From positions 1 through 43,528 of the forward strand of contig JARRPX010000010.1 in the NCBI GenBank assembly GCA_037382465.1: DNA of 43,528 nucleotides, given 5' to 3'. The notes beneath the pieces were generated by a model. The model saw nothing but the letters and a program-made list of their open reading frames with translations. It did not search any database and was not told the DNA's origin. The position numbers and the translations under genes are program-made. Below, one piece after another: positions 15,674-25,833 of the stretch; position 1 is the first letter of the stretch; each line of letters opens with the position of its first letter. This stretch comes from Anaerolineales bacterium. GTDB lineage: Bacteria; Chloroflexota; Anaerolineae; Anaerolineales; E44-bin32.

Positions 15674-17269
15674 TCAGAGCGAGACTTGTTCCAGATGGAT
15701 CACCTGAGGCAAGTCGGTGATGGCCTCGAGCGCTTCTTCGTCGGCGGGTGAGTCGATGTTGATGATCGAAATCTGTTTGCCACCCGGCGCTTCGCGCCCC
15801 ATATGCCAGTGGGCAATGTTGACGCCGTGTTCGCCCAGAAGCGTCCCCACGCGTCCCATCACTCCCGGTTCGTCGTGGCTGGTCATCACCAGAGTCCATC
15901 CATCGGCGACGGCGTCGAGGCGCATGTTGTCGATCAACACGATGCGCGGTTCGGTGCGCAGAAACAACGCACCGCCGATCAGGCGGGATTCCTCATTGGA
16001 GACCACCCGGCAGAGTATGACGTTCATGTAATCTTCCGCGGCCGGATGGCGGGCCTGGGAAACCAGAATGCCGCGTTCGGCCGCAAGACGGGGGGCATTC
16101 ACGTAATTCACCGTGTCCGAAAGTATCGGGGCCAGCATGCCCTTGAGCAGGCCTACGGTGAGCAGCTTGGTGTGGGGTTCCAGCTCTTCACCTCGGTATT
16201 CCACCTCGACCCGGCTGACGCGGCCGTGAATCAACTGCATCTGCAGGGCGCCGATCTTCTCGGCGAGAGTCATGTAGGGCGCCAGTGTTTGGTAGTCCAC
16301 ACCCTCGGCGAAGGGCATGTTGACGATGTTGCGGTAGTTGTCGCCCCGCAGCGCGTCGAGAACCTGCTGGGCCACCTGTACGGCGACCCCGTGCTGGGAT
16401 TCGTGGGTGCTGGCCCCAATGTGCGGCGTTGTCACGACGTTGGGCAGGCGGATCAATTTCTGCAGCAGATCCGTCTTTGGAGGTTCATTGCTGTAAACGT
16501 CCAGGGCGGCGCCCGCGATCTTTCCGGATTTCAGGGCATCGTATAAGGCTTGCTCCTCGATGATTCCACCACGTGCGGCGTTGACGATCCTCACGCCGTC
16601 TTTCATCTTGGCGATTTCCGGGGCAGCGATCATGCCGCAGGTCTCTTCGTTCAACGGCGTGTGAATGGTGATGACATCCGCGCGGGCCAGGAGTTCGTCG
16701 AGTTCGGCGACGAGTTCCACACGGATACGTTCCGCAATCTCCTCGGCGATATAGGGATCGTAGGCGATCACGGTCATGCCAAAAGCCTGACAACGAGTGG
16801 CCACCCGGGAGCCGATGCGCCCCAAACCGACGACCCCCAGGGTCTTCCCGTTGAGCTCGGTCCCCATGAACACCTTGCGCGTCCATTCCCCCTTCTTAAT
16901 GGAATCGTTGGCTTTGGGCAGATTGCGGCACAAGCCGAGCAGGAGTGCCATGGTCAGCTCCGTGGCGCCGAGCGTGTTTGCCCCCGGCGTGTTCATGACT
17001 TGAATGCCGCGCACGGTGGCGGCGTCCACGTCGATGTTATCCAGGCCGACGCCGGCGCGCGCGGCGATTTTGAGATTCGTCGCGGCGGCGAACACCTCTT
17101 CGTCCATCGCCGTGCCGGAACGCGTGATGATGGCATCGTAGTCGCCGATGATCTCGAGCAGTCTCTCTCTTTCGGGGAGATGGATCATGTCGTAAGCTGC
17201 ATCGTCGGCTTCGTCGATCAGCGCCAACCCTGCAGGGCCGATGTCTTCGGTGATCAGAATGCGGTACAT
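15674..17269 (-). CDS. serA: D-3-phosphoglycerate dehydrogenase
   Basis: 531 residues, the long form. It oxidises 3-phosphoglycerate to 3-phosphohydroxypyruvate, the first step to serine. The NAD-binding motif is GVVGLGRIGS, the substrate arginine lies in VNAARGGIIEE, and the catalytic histidine in TTPHIGAST. An allosteric substrate-binding domain (about 320-455) and a C-terminal ACT domain (MTSHDEPGVMGRVGTLLGEHGVNIAHWHMGR) follow, so serine feedback is likely. It starts 50 bases after the phosphatase-like gene at the end of the trp operon. No obvious terminator separates its stop from the lysW promoter, so some read-through is possible. Confidence 0.97.
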   Translation of the reverse strand: MYRILITEDIGPAGLALIDEADDAAYDMIHLPERERLLEIIGDYDAIITRSGTAMDEEVFAAATNLKIAARAGVGLDNIDVDAATVRGIQVMNTPGANTLGATELTMALLLGLCRNLPKANDSIKKGEWTRKVFMGTELNGKTLGVVGLGRIGSRVATRCQAFGMTVIAYDPYIAEEIAERIRVELVAELDELLARADVITIHTPLNEETCGMIAAPEIAKMKDGVRIVNAARGGIIEEQALYDALKSGKIAGAALDVYSNEPPKTDLLQKLIRLPNVVTTPHIGASTHESQHGVAVQVAQQVLDALRGDNYRNIVNMPFAEGVDYQTLAPYMTLAEKIGALQMQLIHGRVSRVEVEYRGEELEPHTKLLTVGLLKGMLAPILSDTVNYVNAPRLAAERGILVSQARHPAAEDYMNVILCRVVSNEESRLIGGALFLRTEPRIVLIDNMRLDAVADGWTLVMTSHDEPGVMGRVGTLLGEHGVNIAHWHMGREAPGGKQISIINIDSPADEEALEAITDLPQVIHLEQVSL

Positions 17270-17319
17270 AGTTGCCTCAATTTTACCGAACGTGATGGAG
17301 TCGAATGCGATCCACCCGC

Positions 17320-18231
17320 CTAGGAGTTATAGCCAGACATGTGAAGCAGATCGATCAAGGGATCGTCAACAGCTTCGAACGACTGCAGCCGAGCGTTGAT
17401 CTGTCGTTTCAAGGTCGGGTTGTGAAATTGTACCAGTCCTTGTTTCAAAACCTCAATTCCAGCCCGGAAAACCGCTTCGTGTTCCGTTCCTTGCAAACGC
17501 TTGGCTTTGCCTTCCGCCAACGCCAGGGGAACCACGGCTTCCAGTCCCGGCGATTCGATGAACACGTCCGCTTCCTCGGCGACGCGTTCCCTGCGTACCA
17601 CGCCACCGAAGCCGACGAACAGCTTGACCGTCTGGCGCGCTTCCAGGTCGGTGATCCCGTCGCCGACGAGCATCGTGCGGGATTCGTTCCCAGCCAACTC
17701 GGCGATCACGGCGCGCTTTCCCTCCGTCTCTACCAACGGGGTCGGGGCGATGTCGAGGAAGTGCTCTTCGGGATTGCCGCCGTACTGATTTTGATCGAAG
17801 CGCCACCATTCGCCGGAAAGCTGGTCGAATTTGATGGGCACGGCGCGCACTTTGTCCGCAGAAACGCCCAGCCAACGGGCGAACTTCAAAACCGACTGCA
17901 GCAGTCCGCCGCTGATGATCGAGACTTCGCAGCCGCCAGCCTTCAAGGCGGCGATCACTTCTTTTGCGTTCGGCACGACGTTCTCGCAGTAGGCGCGGGC
18001 GATCAGGCGTAAATCCGCGCGCGTGGGCTGCAGTCTTTTCAAGCGCTCGTCGTACACCGCCTCGAGTTCGATTTCGCCTTCCATGGCTTTGCGTGTAAGT
18101 TCGGAGATGTATTCGAATTGGCCCTTGATACGCGCCAGTTCATCGATGCCTTCGACCGAAGTCAACGTGCTTTCGCAATCGAAGAAAACGTGCTGGAAAC
18201 TCTGCAATCGGGATACGGGTTTTTGACTCAT
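17320..18231 (-). CDS. serB: HAD-family phosphatase, probable phosphoserine phosphatase
   Basis: 303 residues. HAD motif I reads FFDCESTLT with nucleophile D18. The usual second aspartate (acid/base) is glutamate E20. Other motifs are VSIISGG (motif II), a basic residue region, and LVGDGITDLEA (motif IV). The stretch SVEGIDELA after motif I matches phosphoserine phosphatases. Placement directly before serA supports a role in serine synthesis. About 70 extra C-terminal residues exceed the usual ~210-residue core. ATG 18231 was chosen; a TTG nine bases upstream is possible. The Asp-to-Glu change leaves some doubt about the substrate. Confidence 0.75.
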   Translation of the reverse strand: MSQKPVSRLQSFQHVFFDCESTLTSVEGIDELARIKGQFEYISELTRKAMEGEIELEAVYDERLKRLQPTRADLRLIARAYCENVVPNAKEVIAALKAGGCEVSIISGGLLQSVLKFARWLGVSADKVRAVPIKFDQLSGEWWRFDQNQYGGNPEEHFLDIAPTPLVETEGKRAVIAELAGNESRTMLVGDGITDLEARQTVKLFVGFGGVVRRERVAEEADVFIESPGLEAVVPLALAEGKAKRLQGTEHEAVFRAGIEVLKQGLVQFHNPTLKRQINARLQSFEAVDDPLIDLLHMSGYNS

Positions 18232-18244
18232 GCTGTCCAACTTT

Positions 18245-19042
18245 TCATTCCAAGGTTAACGCTTCTCGTAAACTGCGCACCAGGTCCGCCGCGGCTTTCG
18301 GTGCATCGCTGGCGTTCCGCGCCGCATCGATGATCGCCGAGCCGACGATGACGCCGTCCACCAACGACCCAACGGTGCGGGCTTGATCGGGTGTCGAGAT
18401 GCCAAATCCGAGCGCCAGAGGTGTGGACGTGTACTGCCGCACGCGCTGGATGAACGCATCGAGATCTTGCGGCAGGGAAGTGCGTGCGCCGGTCGTGCCC
18501 GTCAGCGATACCAGATAGAGAAATCCCTTCGAACGTTCCGCTGCATCTTTTACCCGGGCCTCGGTCGAGGTCGGGGCAAGCATGTGCACGTAGGCAAGAC
18601 CTTGTTCTTCTGCGAGCGATTCGATTTCCGACGCCTCCTCCGAGGGCAAATCCGGCACGATGAAACCGTCTACGCCGGATTCTTTCGCCTCTCGTACGAA
18701 GCGCTCGACGCCGAATGCGAGGATGGGATTCATGTATCCCATGAAGAGTATGGGCTGATCGACTCCCCGCGAGCGTAATTCTAAACCAAGCCGGAAGCAT
18801 TCGGCTACGTTGATCTGATTTTCGAGTGCGACCTGGGTGGAGTATTGTATCGACGGTCCGTCGGCCAGAGGATCGGAAAAGGGAACGCCGAGTTCGATCA
18901 GGTCCGCGCCGGCGCCTGCGATGGCTTCGATGATGTCCAGCGATTGGCAGGCGGTGGGAAAACCGAGCGTGAAATACGGCATCAAGCACGCGCGTGGATG
19001 TGCGTCGGCAAAGGCTGCAGCGATGTTGTCCATACCATTCAT
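18245..19042 (-). CDS. trpA: Tryptophan synthase alpha subunit
   Basis: 265 residues, normal length. It cleaves indole-3-glycerol phosphate to indole, which is channelled to TrpB. Catalytic acids are visible in DLIELGVPFSDPLADGP (Glu and Asp), with PILFMGYMNP, IVPDLPSEE, and the phosphate-binding LGFGIS and GVIVGSAI. It follows trpB by 23 bases and ends 13 bases before the phosphatase-like gene. The ribosome site is weak. Confidence 0.97.
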   Translation of the reverse strand: MNGMDNIAAAFADAHPRACLMPYFTLGFPTACQSLDIIEAIAGAGADLIELGVPFSDPLADGPSIQYSTQVALENQINVAECFRLGLELRSRGVDQPILFMGYMNPILAFGVERFVREAKESGVDGFIVPDLPSEEASEIESLAEEQGLAYVHMLAPTSTEARVKDAAERSKGFLYLVSLTGTTGARTSLPQDLDAFIQRVRQYTSTPLALGFGISTPDQARTVGSLVDGVIVGSAIIDAARNASDAPKAAADLVRSLREALTLE

Positions 19043-19065
19043 AACACTTATATCACAATTCGGTT

Positions 19066-20252
<1,187 letters not shown>

Positions 20253-20259
<7 letters not shown>

Positions 20260-20909
20260 GCAGGTGTCTCCGTTTCTCGTTCTCGTACAGTTTGTACGAA
20301 CGCCTTCATTTTTATTACGTCTTTCTTGCCGGGCGCGCTTTCCACACCGGAGGCCACGTCCATGCCCCAGGGCCGCACCTGCTCGACCGCCGCAAGCACG
20401 TTGTCCGGAGTGAGTCCGCCGGCGAGCAGCAGCGGCGCCAAGCGAGCCAATTGGGCAGCGATCTCCCAATCCGCCACTTCGCCCGTGCCACCATAGACGC
20501 CCATTTGATAAGCATCCAGGAGCAAAGCCGGGAGTGGCACACCGATTCCGGCGTACTGCTGGAGTTGTTCGCGAGCTTCTTGCGCCGACCTGGGCCGGAT
20601 AGCTTTGTAGGCGTGTGCAGCAAGCGCCTGAACATCGGCGGGTGTTTCGTCGCCGTGCAGCTGGGCATACTGCAGGTCACACGCTGCCAACGTCCGTTGG
20701 ACCGCCTCGGCTGTTTCGTTCACGAACACGCCAACCGTCTCGACGAGCGGGTGTCGCCGGCGCAGTTCGCCGACGATACCGGCGCAGTTTTCGGTGGAGA
20801 TCGAACGCGGGCTCGGCGGATAGAAGTTGAAGCCCAGCATGTCTGCACCGCATTCGATGGCGGCCAGGGCATCCTCGAGATTCGTGAGTCCGCAGATTTT
20901 GATCTTCAA
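20253..20909 (-). CDS. trpF: Phosphoribosylanthranilate isomerase
   Basis: 218 residues from a TTG start. It isomerises N-phosphoribosyl-anthranilate to the carboxyphenylamino deoxyribulose phosphate. The catalytic cysteine is in KIKICGLT, and the general acid aspartate in LLLDAYQ. The phosphate site lies in [11 protein letters not shown] and MDVASGVES. No ATG precedes the conserved start. TTG at 20909 has AGGAGG 8 bases upstream, which decides it. It lies 4 bases after trpC. Confidence 0.96.
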
Positions 20910-20913
20910 CCTT

Positions 20914-21699
20914 CTAGCCTCCTGTAAGCTGGCGGACCTGCGCGCCGATGTCGTCTGCGCGTACGAGCGATTCACCGACCAGAATGGCGTCGGCGCCTGC
21001 GGCGTAGACTCTGGCTACGTCTTCGGGTGTGTGGATGCCGCTTTCGGCGACGACGCAAGTTTCTTGCGGAATCATCGCCCGCAGCCGGACCGTGGTTCGC
21101 AGATCGATGCTGAAATCGCGTAAGTCTCTATTGTTGATCCCGATCAACTCTGGAGACAGGTCCAGCGCACGTTCGAGTTCTGCTTCATTGTGGACTTCGA
21201 TCAGCGCAGCCATGCCGCATTGATCCACGAGGTGATAAAGCTCGGCTAGTGTGTCCTGGGTCAACGCGGCGACGATCAACAGCACTGCGGCCGCGCCGGC
21301 CCCGCGTGCTTCGTAGACCTGATAGGGATCGCAGATGAAGTCCTTGCGCAGCAGGGGGATGCCGTCGAAACGATCGGCGATGGCGCGCAGATCATCCAGC
21401 CGGCCTTGAAAGTAGCGCTGGTCCGTAAGCACGCTGACCGCCGCCGCGCCGTTATCACGGTAGATTTTCGCCAGCCGGACGGGATCGAGATCGGCGCGCA
21501 ACTCGCCACGGGATGGGGAGGCGCGCTTCACCTCTGCGATCAGGGCCGGATTTGACGATGCAGTGCGCAGCGCTTCCACGAAATCCACGGCCGCAGGCCG
21601 TTCGTCGGCCCGCCGGCGAACTTCCCCAAAGGGCAGATTCGCTTTGCTTACTGCAACTTCCTGGCGCTTGTGCGCCATGATCTCTTCCAGGAGACTCAC
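20914..21699 (-). CDS. trpC: Indole-3-glycerol phosphate synthase
   Basis: 261 residues, a (beta/alpha)8 barrel that closes the indole ring. Motifs are PALIAEVKRASPSRG (catalytic lysine), SVLTDQRYFQG, PLLRKDFI (second lysine), LIEVHNEAELERA, IGINNRDL, and VAESGI. It lies 12 bases after trpD. It is a stand-alone enzyme, not fused to TrpF. Confidence 0.97.
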   Translation of the reverse strand: MSLLEEIMAHKRQEVAVSKANLPFGEVRRRADERPAAVDFVEALRTASSNPALIAEVKRASPSRGELRADLDPVRLAKIYRDNGAAAVSVLTDQRYFQGRLDDLRAIADRFDGIPLLRKDFICDPYQVYEARGAGAAAVLLIVAALTQDTLAELYHLVDQCGMAALIEVHNEAELERALDLSPELIGINNRDLRDFSIDLRTTVRLRAMIPQETCVVAESGIHTPEDVARVYAAGADAILVGESLVRADDIGAQVRQLTGG

Positions 21700-21711
21700 G
21701 AAACCGACTCC

Positions 21712-22737
21712 CTAGTGCTTCACCATTTTCTGGCTGAACTCGATGAACCGTTCCAATTTCTCCAGGGCCTTGCCGCTGTCCAGGGATTGGCGCGCTTCTT
21801 CGATGCCGGCGGCGAGATCGCCGCTTTCGACCGCCAGCGCAGCGCCAGCGTTCAACAGGAGCACATCGCGCTTCGGACCCGTATCTTTGCCCTGGAACAG
21901 GTCCCGGATGATCTGCGCGTTTTCCGGCGGGTCGCCGCCGCGCAGGGATTCGAGATCGGAGCGCGGCAATCCCAGCGTCTCTGGATCCAGATCATAGGTG
22001 CGCACTTCGCCGTTGCGCAGGTGGCTCACCTTGTTGGGCCCGCTCGTGGCCAGCTCGTCGATGCCGCCGTGACCGTTGAGGACCATGGCGGCTTTCCCGC
22101 CCAAGGCGCGGAGTACGTTGGCGATCGGCTCGGTGAGTTCGGCGTCGTAGACGCCAAGAAGCAGGTGACTGGCGTCCGCGGGATTGGTGAGCGGTCCGAG
22201 CAAGTTGAAGATCGAACGCTGGCCCAGTTCGCGGCGCGGGCCGATGGCGTACTTCATGGCTGGATGGAAGCGGGGTGCGAACATGAAGCCGATGCCAATT
22301 TCCTCGATGCACTCGGCCACCGCTTGCGGTTCCAGGTCCACCTGCACGCCCAGTTCACCGAGCACGTCGGCGCTTCCGCAGCGCGATGATGCGGCGCGGT
22401 TGCCGTGTTTGGCCACTTTACGCCCCGTGCCGGCGATGACGAACGCACCGGCGGTGGAAATGTTGAAGGTGTGGGCGCCGTCACCGCCGGTTCCGACGAT
22501 GTCGAAAATCGGTTCCTCTCCGTTTTCCAGGGGAACTTTGCTGGCGACCCCGCGCATGGCGCGGGCGCTGCCGGTGATTTCGTCCACACATTCCCCCTTC
22601 ATGCGTAGTGCCATGAGGTAACCACCGATTTGTGCGTCGGTGGCTTCGCCGCGCATGATGATCCCCATGGCGGCTTCGGCCTCCTCAGGGGACAGATCTT
22701 GACGATCCAACACTTTCGCTAGATATGGCTTCAACAT
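21712..22737 (-). CDS. trpD: Anthranilate phosphoribosyltransferase
   Basis: 341 residues. It transfers phosphoribose from PRPP to anthranilate. The glycine-rich PRPP loop GTGGDGAHTFNISTA, KHGNRAASSRCGSADVLGELG, and the region FMFAPRFHPAMKY are all intact. The enzyme is not fused to TrpG. It follows trpG by 19 bases. Confidence 0.97.
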   Translation of the reverse strand: MLKPYLAKVLDRQDLSPEEAEAAMGIIMRGEATDAQIGGYLMALRMKGECVDEITGSARAMRGVASKVPLENGEEPIFDIVGTGGDGAHTFNISTAGAFVIAGTGRKVAKHGNRAASSRCGSADVLGELGVQVDLEPQAVAECIEEIGIGFMFAPRFHPAMKYAIGPRRELGQRSIFNLLGPLTNPADASHLLLGVYDAELTEPIANVLRALGGKAAMVLNGHGGIDELATSGPNKVSHLRNGEVRTYDLDPETLGLPRSDLESLRGGDPPENAQIIRDLFQGKDTGPKRDVLLLNAGAALAVESGDLAAGIEEARQSLDSGKALEKLERFIEFSQKMVKH

Positions 22738-22756
22738 GATTTTTTACTCCTCTTCT

Positions 22757-23371
22757 TTATTCTTCCCTGGCTGCTGCGGGCTGCATTTCTGGTTTTTGCA
22801 TCCCGTTGCGGCCAAGGGATAGGAAATTTCGCAGGATTTGCATTCCGTGCTGCGTGAGAAACGATTCGGGGTGGAACTGCACGCCGTAAATCGGATATTC
22901 ACGATGGCGAACGCCCATGATTTCGTCCGCCGCCGTGCGGGCGGTGACCAGCAGACTTGGCGGTACAGGCTGGTTGATGATCAGCGAATGATAGCGCGTG
23001 GCTTCGAATGGGCTGGGGAGACCGGCGAACAATCCGTCGCCCTGGTGGTGTATCTGCGAGGTTTTTCCGTGCATCAAACGCGGGGCGCGTACGATCTCGC
23101 CGCCGAATACGTGCCCGATGCATTGATGCCCAAGACAGACGCCCAATATGGGAGTCGATGCACCCAGTTCTTCGATGAGCCGGTTGGAAATGCCGGCATC
23201 CAGTGGTGTGCCGGGGCCGGGTGAGATAACGACGTGATTGGGCTGTAAGGCTGCGATTTGGTCGACCGTGACTTTGTCGTTGCGGAAGACTTCGATTTCC
23301 ACGCCGAGTTCGCCGAAATATTGAACCAGGTTGTAGGTGAAAGAATCGTAATTGTCGATCACTACCAGCAT
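22757..23371 (-). CDS. trpG: Anthranilate synthase glutamine amidotransferase component
   Basis: 204 residues, class-I glutamine amidotransferase. The catalytic cysteine is in GVCLGHQ, the His-Glu pair in QFHPESFLT, and the oxyanion motif is VISPGPGTP. It supplies ammonia to TrpE. Its ATG shares one base with the trpE stop (TGATG), so translation is coupled. In many bacteria the same subunit also serves aminodeoxychorismate synthase; no pabB is in the window. Confidence 0.96.
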   Translation of the reverse strand: MLVVIDNYDSFTYNLVQYFGELGVEIEVFRNDKVTVDQIAALQPNHVVISPGPGTPLDAGISNRLIEELGASTPILGVCLGHQCIGHVFGGEIVRAPRLMHGKTSQIHHQGDGLFAGLPSPFEATRYHSLIINQPVPPSLLVTARTAADEIMGVRHREYPIYGVQFHPESFLTQHGMQILRNFLSLGRNGMQKPEMQPAAAREE

Positions 23372-24867
23372 CAGATCTGTCCTTTCTCTGCCATTTCCAG
23401 CGCCACGGCCAGGGCGCTTGCCTTATCGATGGTTTCCTGCAGTTCATGTTCCGGCACCGAATCCGCTACGAGTCCCGCACCGGCTTGAATGCGGACTTCA
23501 TCGCCATGCATCACCAGCGTGCGGATGGCGATGCACGAATCCAGCGAGCCGTCGTAGGAGAAATAACCGATCGCGCCGGCGTAGGGTCCCCGCGCTTCGC
23601 CTTCCAGCTCGGCGATGATTTCCATGGCCCGGATTTTCGGCGCGCCGCTGACGGTGCCGGCGGGGAAGGTGGCGCCCATCAGGTCGAAGGCATCGTATTC
23701 CGGCTGGAGGTTTCCCTGCACCTGGGAGACGATGTGCATCACGTGCGAGTAGCGTTCGACGGCCATTTTTATCGGGACGTGTACCGAACCGTAATCGCAC
23801 ACGCGACCGAGATCGTTGCGGGCGAGGTCGACGAGCATCACGTGCTCGGCGCGCTCCTTCGGATCGGCGAGCAGCTCCTGCTCGAAACGTTCATCTTCGG
23901 CTTCGCTGTCCCCCCGGCGGCGTGTTCCGGCAAGTGGACGGATCGTGGCCTCATTCCCTTCCAGACGCACGTGCATTTCCGGTGAGGCGCCGATGATGTA
24001 CAACGCAGGATCCCCGGCGAAATCGCCGAAGTTGAAGAAGAACATGTACGGCGAAGGGTTCAACGCCCGCAGCGCCCGGTACACCGAAAACGCATCGGCA
24101 CTCGTGCGGCGCGAGAAGCGCTGCGAGACGACGACCTGAAAGATGTCCCCGGCGGCGATGTATTCTTTGGCCCGCTCGACGGCCTGGCAGTAGTGTTCGG
24201 GGGACATGTTCGATGTCAATTCCTGAGGTTCGCCGGAAGGGGATGGATGATCTTGCGGGTGCAACGGACCGGAGATACGTTCTTGCAAGCGGTCGAGACG
24301 TCCGTTGGCCTCCCGCAGCGCGAGCCCTTCGTCGCCGTCCGTCTCGGCATAGGTTAACAATACCAGGCGTCCGAAGGCGTGATCGAAGGCGATGACGGTA
24401 TCGGCCTGCAGGAAAACGGCGTCCGGCAGATCGCCCACAGGAAGTGAGGACAGGCTGGGTTCGAAGTAGCGCATCATTTCGTATCCCAGGTAGCCGACGA
24501 GCCCGCCCACGAAGCGCGGCAAACCGGATGGCAGTTCGGGCCGGTACTGACGGATTTGTGCCCGAAGTGCATCGACGGGGTTGACATCTTCCGGCAGCGT
24601 AGCCGCAGATACTTCTCCTGCGTTGTGATGCTCCAAGTTGGTTCCACGCAGCACGAAAGCCTCGGAGAGGCCGGCGCCGATGAACGAATAACGGGCGACC
24701 TGTTCGCCGCCTGTCACGGACTCGAGCAGGAACCCCGGTCCGAGTTCGGACAGTTTAAGGTACACGGAAACCGGCGTTTCCAGGTCGGCCGGCAGCTCCC
24801 GCACCACCGGCACGAGGTTGGTGGGGTGGCTTTCACCGGTATGATTTCGAGACGTCGTTTTTTCCAT
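23371..24867 (-). CDS. trpE: Anthranilate synthase component I
   Basis: 498 residues. It converts chorismate and ammonia to anthranilate. The N-terminal Trp-binding region contains [18 protein letters not shown], close to the feedback motif LLES. The chorismate-binding domain includes [45 protein letters not shown], and [14 protein letters not shown]. Feedback inhibition by tryptophan is therefore likely in addition to control by the upstream T-box. Start: ATG 24867; a GTG at 24876 is also in frame and neither has a strong ribosome site. Confidence 0.96.
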   Translation of the reverse strand: MEKTTSRNHTGESHPTNLVPVVRELPADLETPVSVYLKLSELGPGFLLESVTGGEQVARYSFIGAGLSEAFVLRGTNLEHHNAGEVSAATLPEDVNPVDALRAQIRQYRPELPSGLPRFVGGLVGYLGYEMMRYFEPSLSSLPVGDLPDAVFLQADTVIAFDHAFGRLVLLTYAETDGDEGLALREANGRLDRLQERISGPLHPQDHPSPSGEPQELTSNMSPEHYCQAVERAKEYIAAGDIFQVVVSQRFSRRTSADAFSVYRALRALNPSPYMFFFNFGDFAGDPALYIIGASPEMHVRLEGNEATIRPLAGTRRRGDSEAEDERFEQELLADPKERAEHVMLVDLARNDLGRVCDYGSVHVPIKMAVERYSHVMHIVSQVQGNLQPEYDAFDLMGATFPAGTVSGAPKIRAMEIIAELEGEARGPYAGAIGYFSYDGSLDSCIAIRTLVMHGDEVRIQAGAGLVADSVPEHELQETIDKASALAVALEMAEKGQI

Positions 24868-24886
24868 CCGCTTCACTTCACTCTCG

Positions 24887-24926
24887 AATAAATAAACCCT
24901 CTCTCATCGTTGGGGACGAGAGAGGG
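24887..24926 (-). terminator. T-box terminator of the trp leader
   Basis: On the minus strand CCCTCTCTCGTC (24926-24915) pairs with GATGAGAGAGGG (24908-24897), one G-T pair, followed by TTTATTTATT. Its left arm overlaps the 3' end of the T-box sequence, as in standard T-box switches. Confidence 0.85.
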
Positions 24927-24974
24927 TTCCCGTGGTGCCACCCCAGTTAGGCTCGATGTTCCCGGGTACCTATG

Positions 24975-25001
24975 AAAAAACCCGCCGGTGACGACGACGG
25001 G
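24975..25001 (-). terminator. Extra terminator-like hairpin nested in the T-box
   Basis: On the minus strand CCCGTCG (25001-24995), a loop and CGGCGGG, followed by six T (24980-24975). It is enclosed by ATGTTCCC/GGGAACAT (25010-25003 with 24963-24956), i.e. it forms the tip of stem III. It may act as a second, upstream termination point. Confidence 0.5.
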
Positions 25002-25245
25002 TGGGAACATGCCAGCCTCACTTATTCCGGTACGGCGATGATGCGATCATCGCTTATACCTTCTGCCTCGATAACGGCGGCTTTCCGGCGCGGACTACTC
25101 GGTTTCAACCTTTCGGCCGGCAGCTCTGGGGTCCATTCTCCGCTGGCGTCGGGGCGGGATTCTCATCCATCTCCCGCTTTCTGTGCCTTCGTTTCAGCAG
25201 ATACTCTTCCCCTTCACGGCTTTTAGTGGATATTCGGTTAGGACG

Positions 25246-25274
25246 TTTATATCAATATCCTGGATGCGTGTCAA
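25246..25274 (-). promoter_or_regulatory. Sigma70-like promoter of the trp-ser operon
   Basis: On the minus strand TTGACA (25274-25269), a 17-base spacer and TATAAA (25251-25246), ending just before the T-box begins. Confidence 0.88.
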
Positions 25275-25553
25275 GAATGAATTCGGACGGAGTTGAATCT
25301 TGATCGCACAACTTCGCTTCGTCTATTCGAAACCTGCTGCAGGAGTTGCCGCCCTGCTAGTAGAAGAACCCGGCCAATTTCCTTCTCCAGCACTTCCAGG
25401 TTCATTCCTTATTGGGTTTATACTTGGTGTGACCTTCGTTTCGACGTGAGTCATGGTAGGCCTGCATTGGTGATTTCGAGATTACCCGGGTGAGCCTACT
25501 TCTTTTTCTCCTCCTCGGCAATAAAGTGACACATCCCAAATATAACTTGGGTC
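25275..25553. other. Divergent intergenic stretch with one large hairpin
   Basis: I see no supportable gene between the trp and pck promoters. A plus-strand hairpin lies at 25456-25499: GTAGGC with GCCTAC outside, GGTGAT with ATTACC inside (one G-T), followed by TTCTTTTTCTCC. It looks like a terminator with no gene upstream of it and could end a small RNA; this is speculative. Confidence 0.3.
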
Positions 25554-25582
25554 TTGACAGCGAAGTTCTTTTTTGCTACTCT
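25554..25582 (+). promoter_or_regulatory. Sigma70-like promoter of the pck operon
   Basis: TTGACA (25554-25559), a 17-base spacer and TACTCT (25577-25582). The leader peptide ATG at 25593 lies about four bases after the expected start of transcription. Confidence 0.8.
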
Positions 25583-25592
25583 CATCCCAATA

Positions 25593-25664
25593 ATGATCGA
25601 TAAAAACGTTACTGTTCTTCGTGGTCGTAAGCCATTGCCAGCTTCTATGGGGGTGTCTGGCTAG
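25593..25664 (+). CDS. Leader peptide (23 aa) upstream of pckA
   Basis: The sequence is MIDKNVTVL, RGRKPLP, ASMGVSG. It begins almost at the predicted transcription start (leaderless) and ends TGTCTGGCTAG, the same ending as lysine leader peptide 1. TGTCTGGC (25654-25661) can pair perfectly with GCCAGACA (25699-25706), which overlaps the left arm of the terminator at 25693. The codons 8 to 13 positions before the stop, where the lysine codons sit in the lys leader, here read G, R, K, P, L, P. The stalling amino acid is therefore unclear (Arg/Lys or Pro). Confidence 0.6.
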   Translation: MIDKNVTVLRGRKPLPASMGVSG

Positions 25665-25692
25665 TTGCTTGCGTGTATTGAAACACACCACC

Positions 25693-25722
25693 AACCCGCC
25701 AGACATATATGGCGGGTTTTTT
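25693..25722 (+). terminator. Attenuator terminator of the pck leader
   Basis: AACCCGCCA (25693-25701) pairs perfectly with TGGCGGGTT (25710-25718), and the T-run reaches 25722. It is a strong intrinsic terminator 270 bases before pckA, directly after the leader peptide. Confidence 0.85.
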
Positions 25723-25833
25723 ATTTGTGAGTGCGACATGCGGATTTTTGGAATGGGAAATTGGAAGCGGGAAGGTAAGGCGCCAGAGAGGAGACTCGGA
25801 TGGTCGTGGATTCCCAGTTCTCGGGAACATCGT

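Larger units (their letters stand above)
24887..25235 (-). promoter_or_regulatory. Trp-specific T-box riboswitch upstream of trpE
   Basis: On the minus strand all expected parts occur in order: an AAGAGTA element (25208-25202); the stem I apical hairpin GCGGGA-N12-TCCCGC with a GATGG..GAGAA loop (25177-25154); specifier TGG in GAATGGACC (25135-25133); a long stem III-like hairpin; the T-box GGGTGGCACCACGGGAACCC (24943-24924); and the terminator. Uncharged tRNA-Trp would pair with the specifier and the T-box and stabilise the antiterminator, so the trp-ser operon is read when Trp-tRNA is uncharged. A second terminator-like hairpin is nested inside stem III. Confidence 0.9.

Noticed and set aside
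25293-25493. 66-codon frame in the trp/pck divergent region
   Set aside because: No ribosome site, composition without structure, and it runs into the hairpin at 25456; no family recognised.
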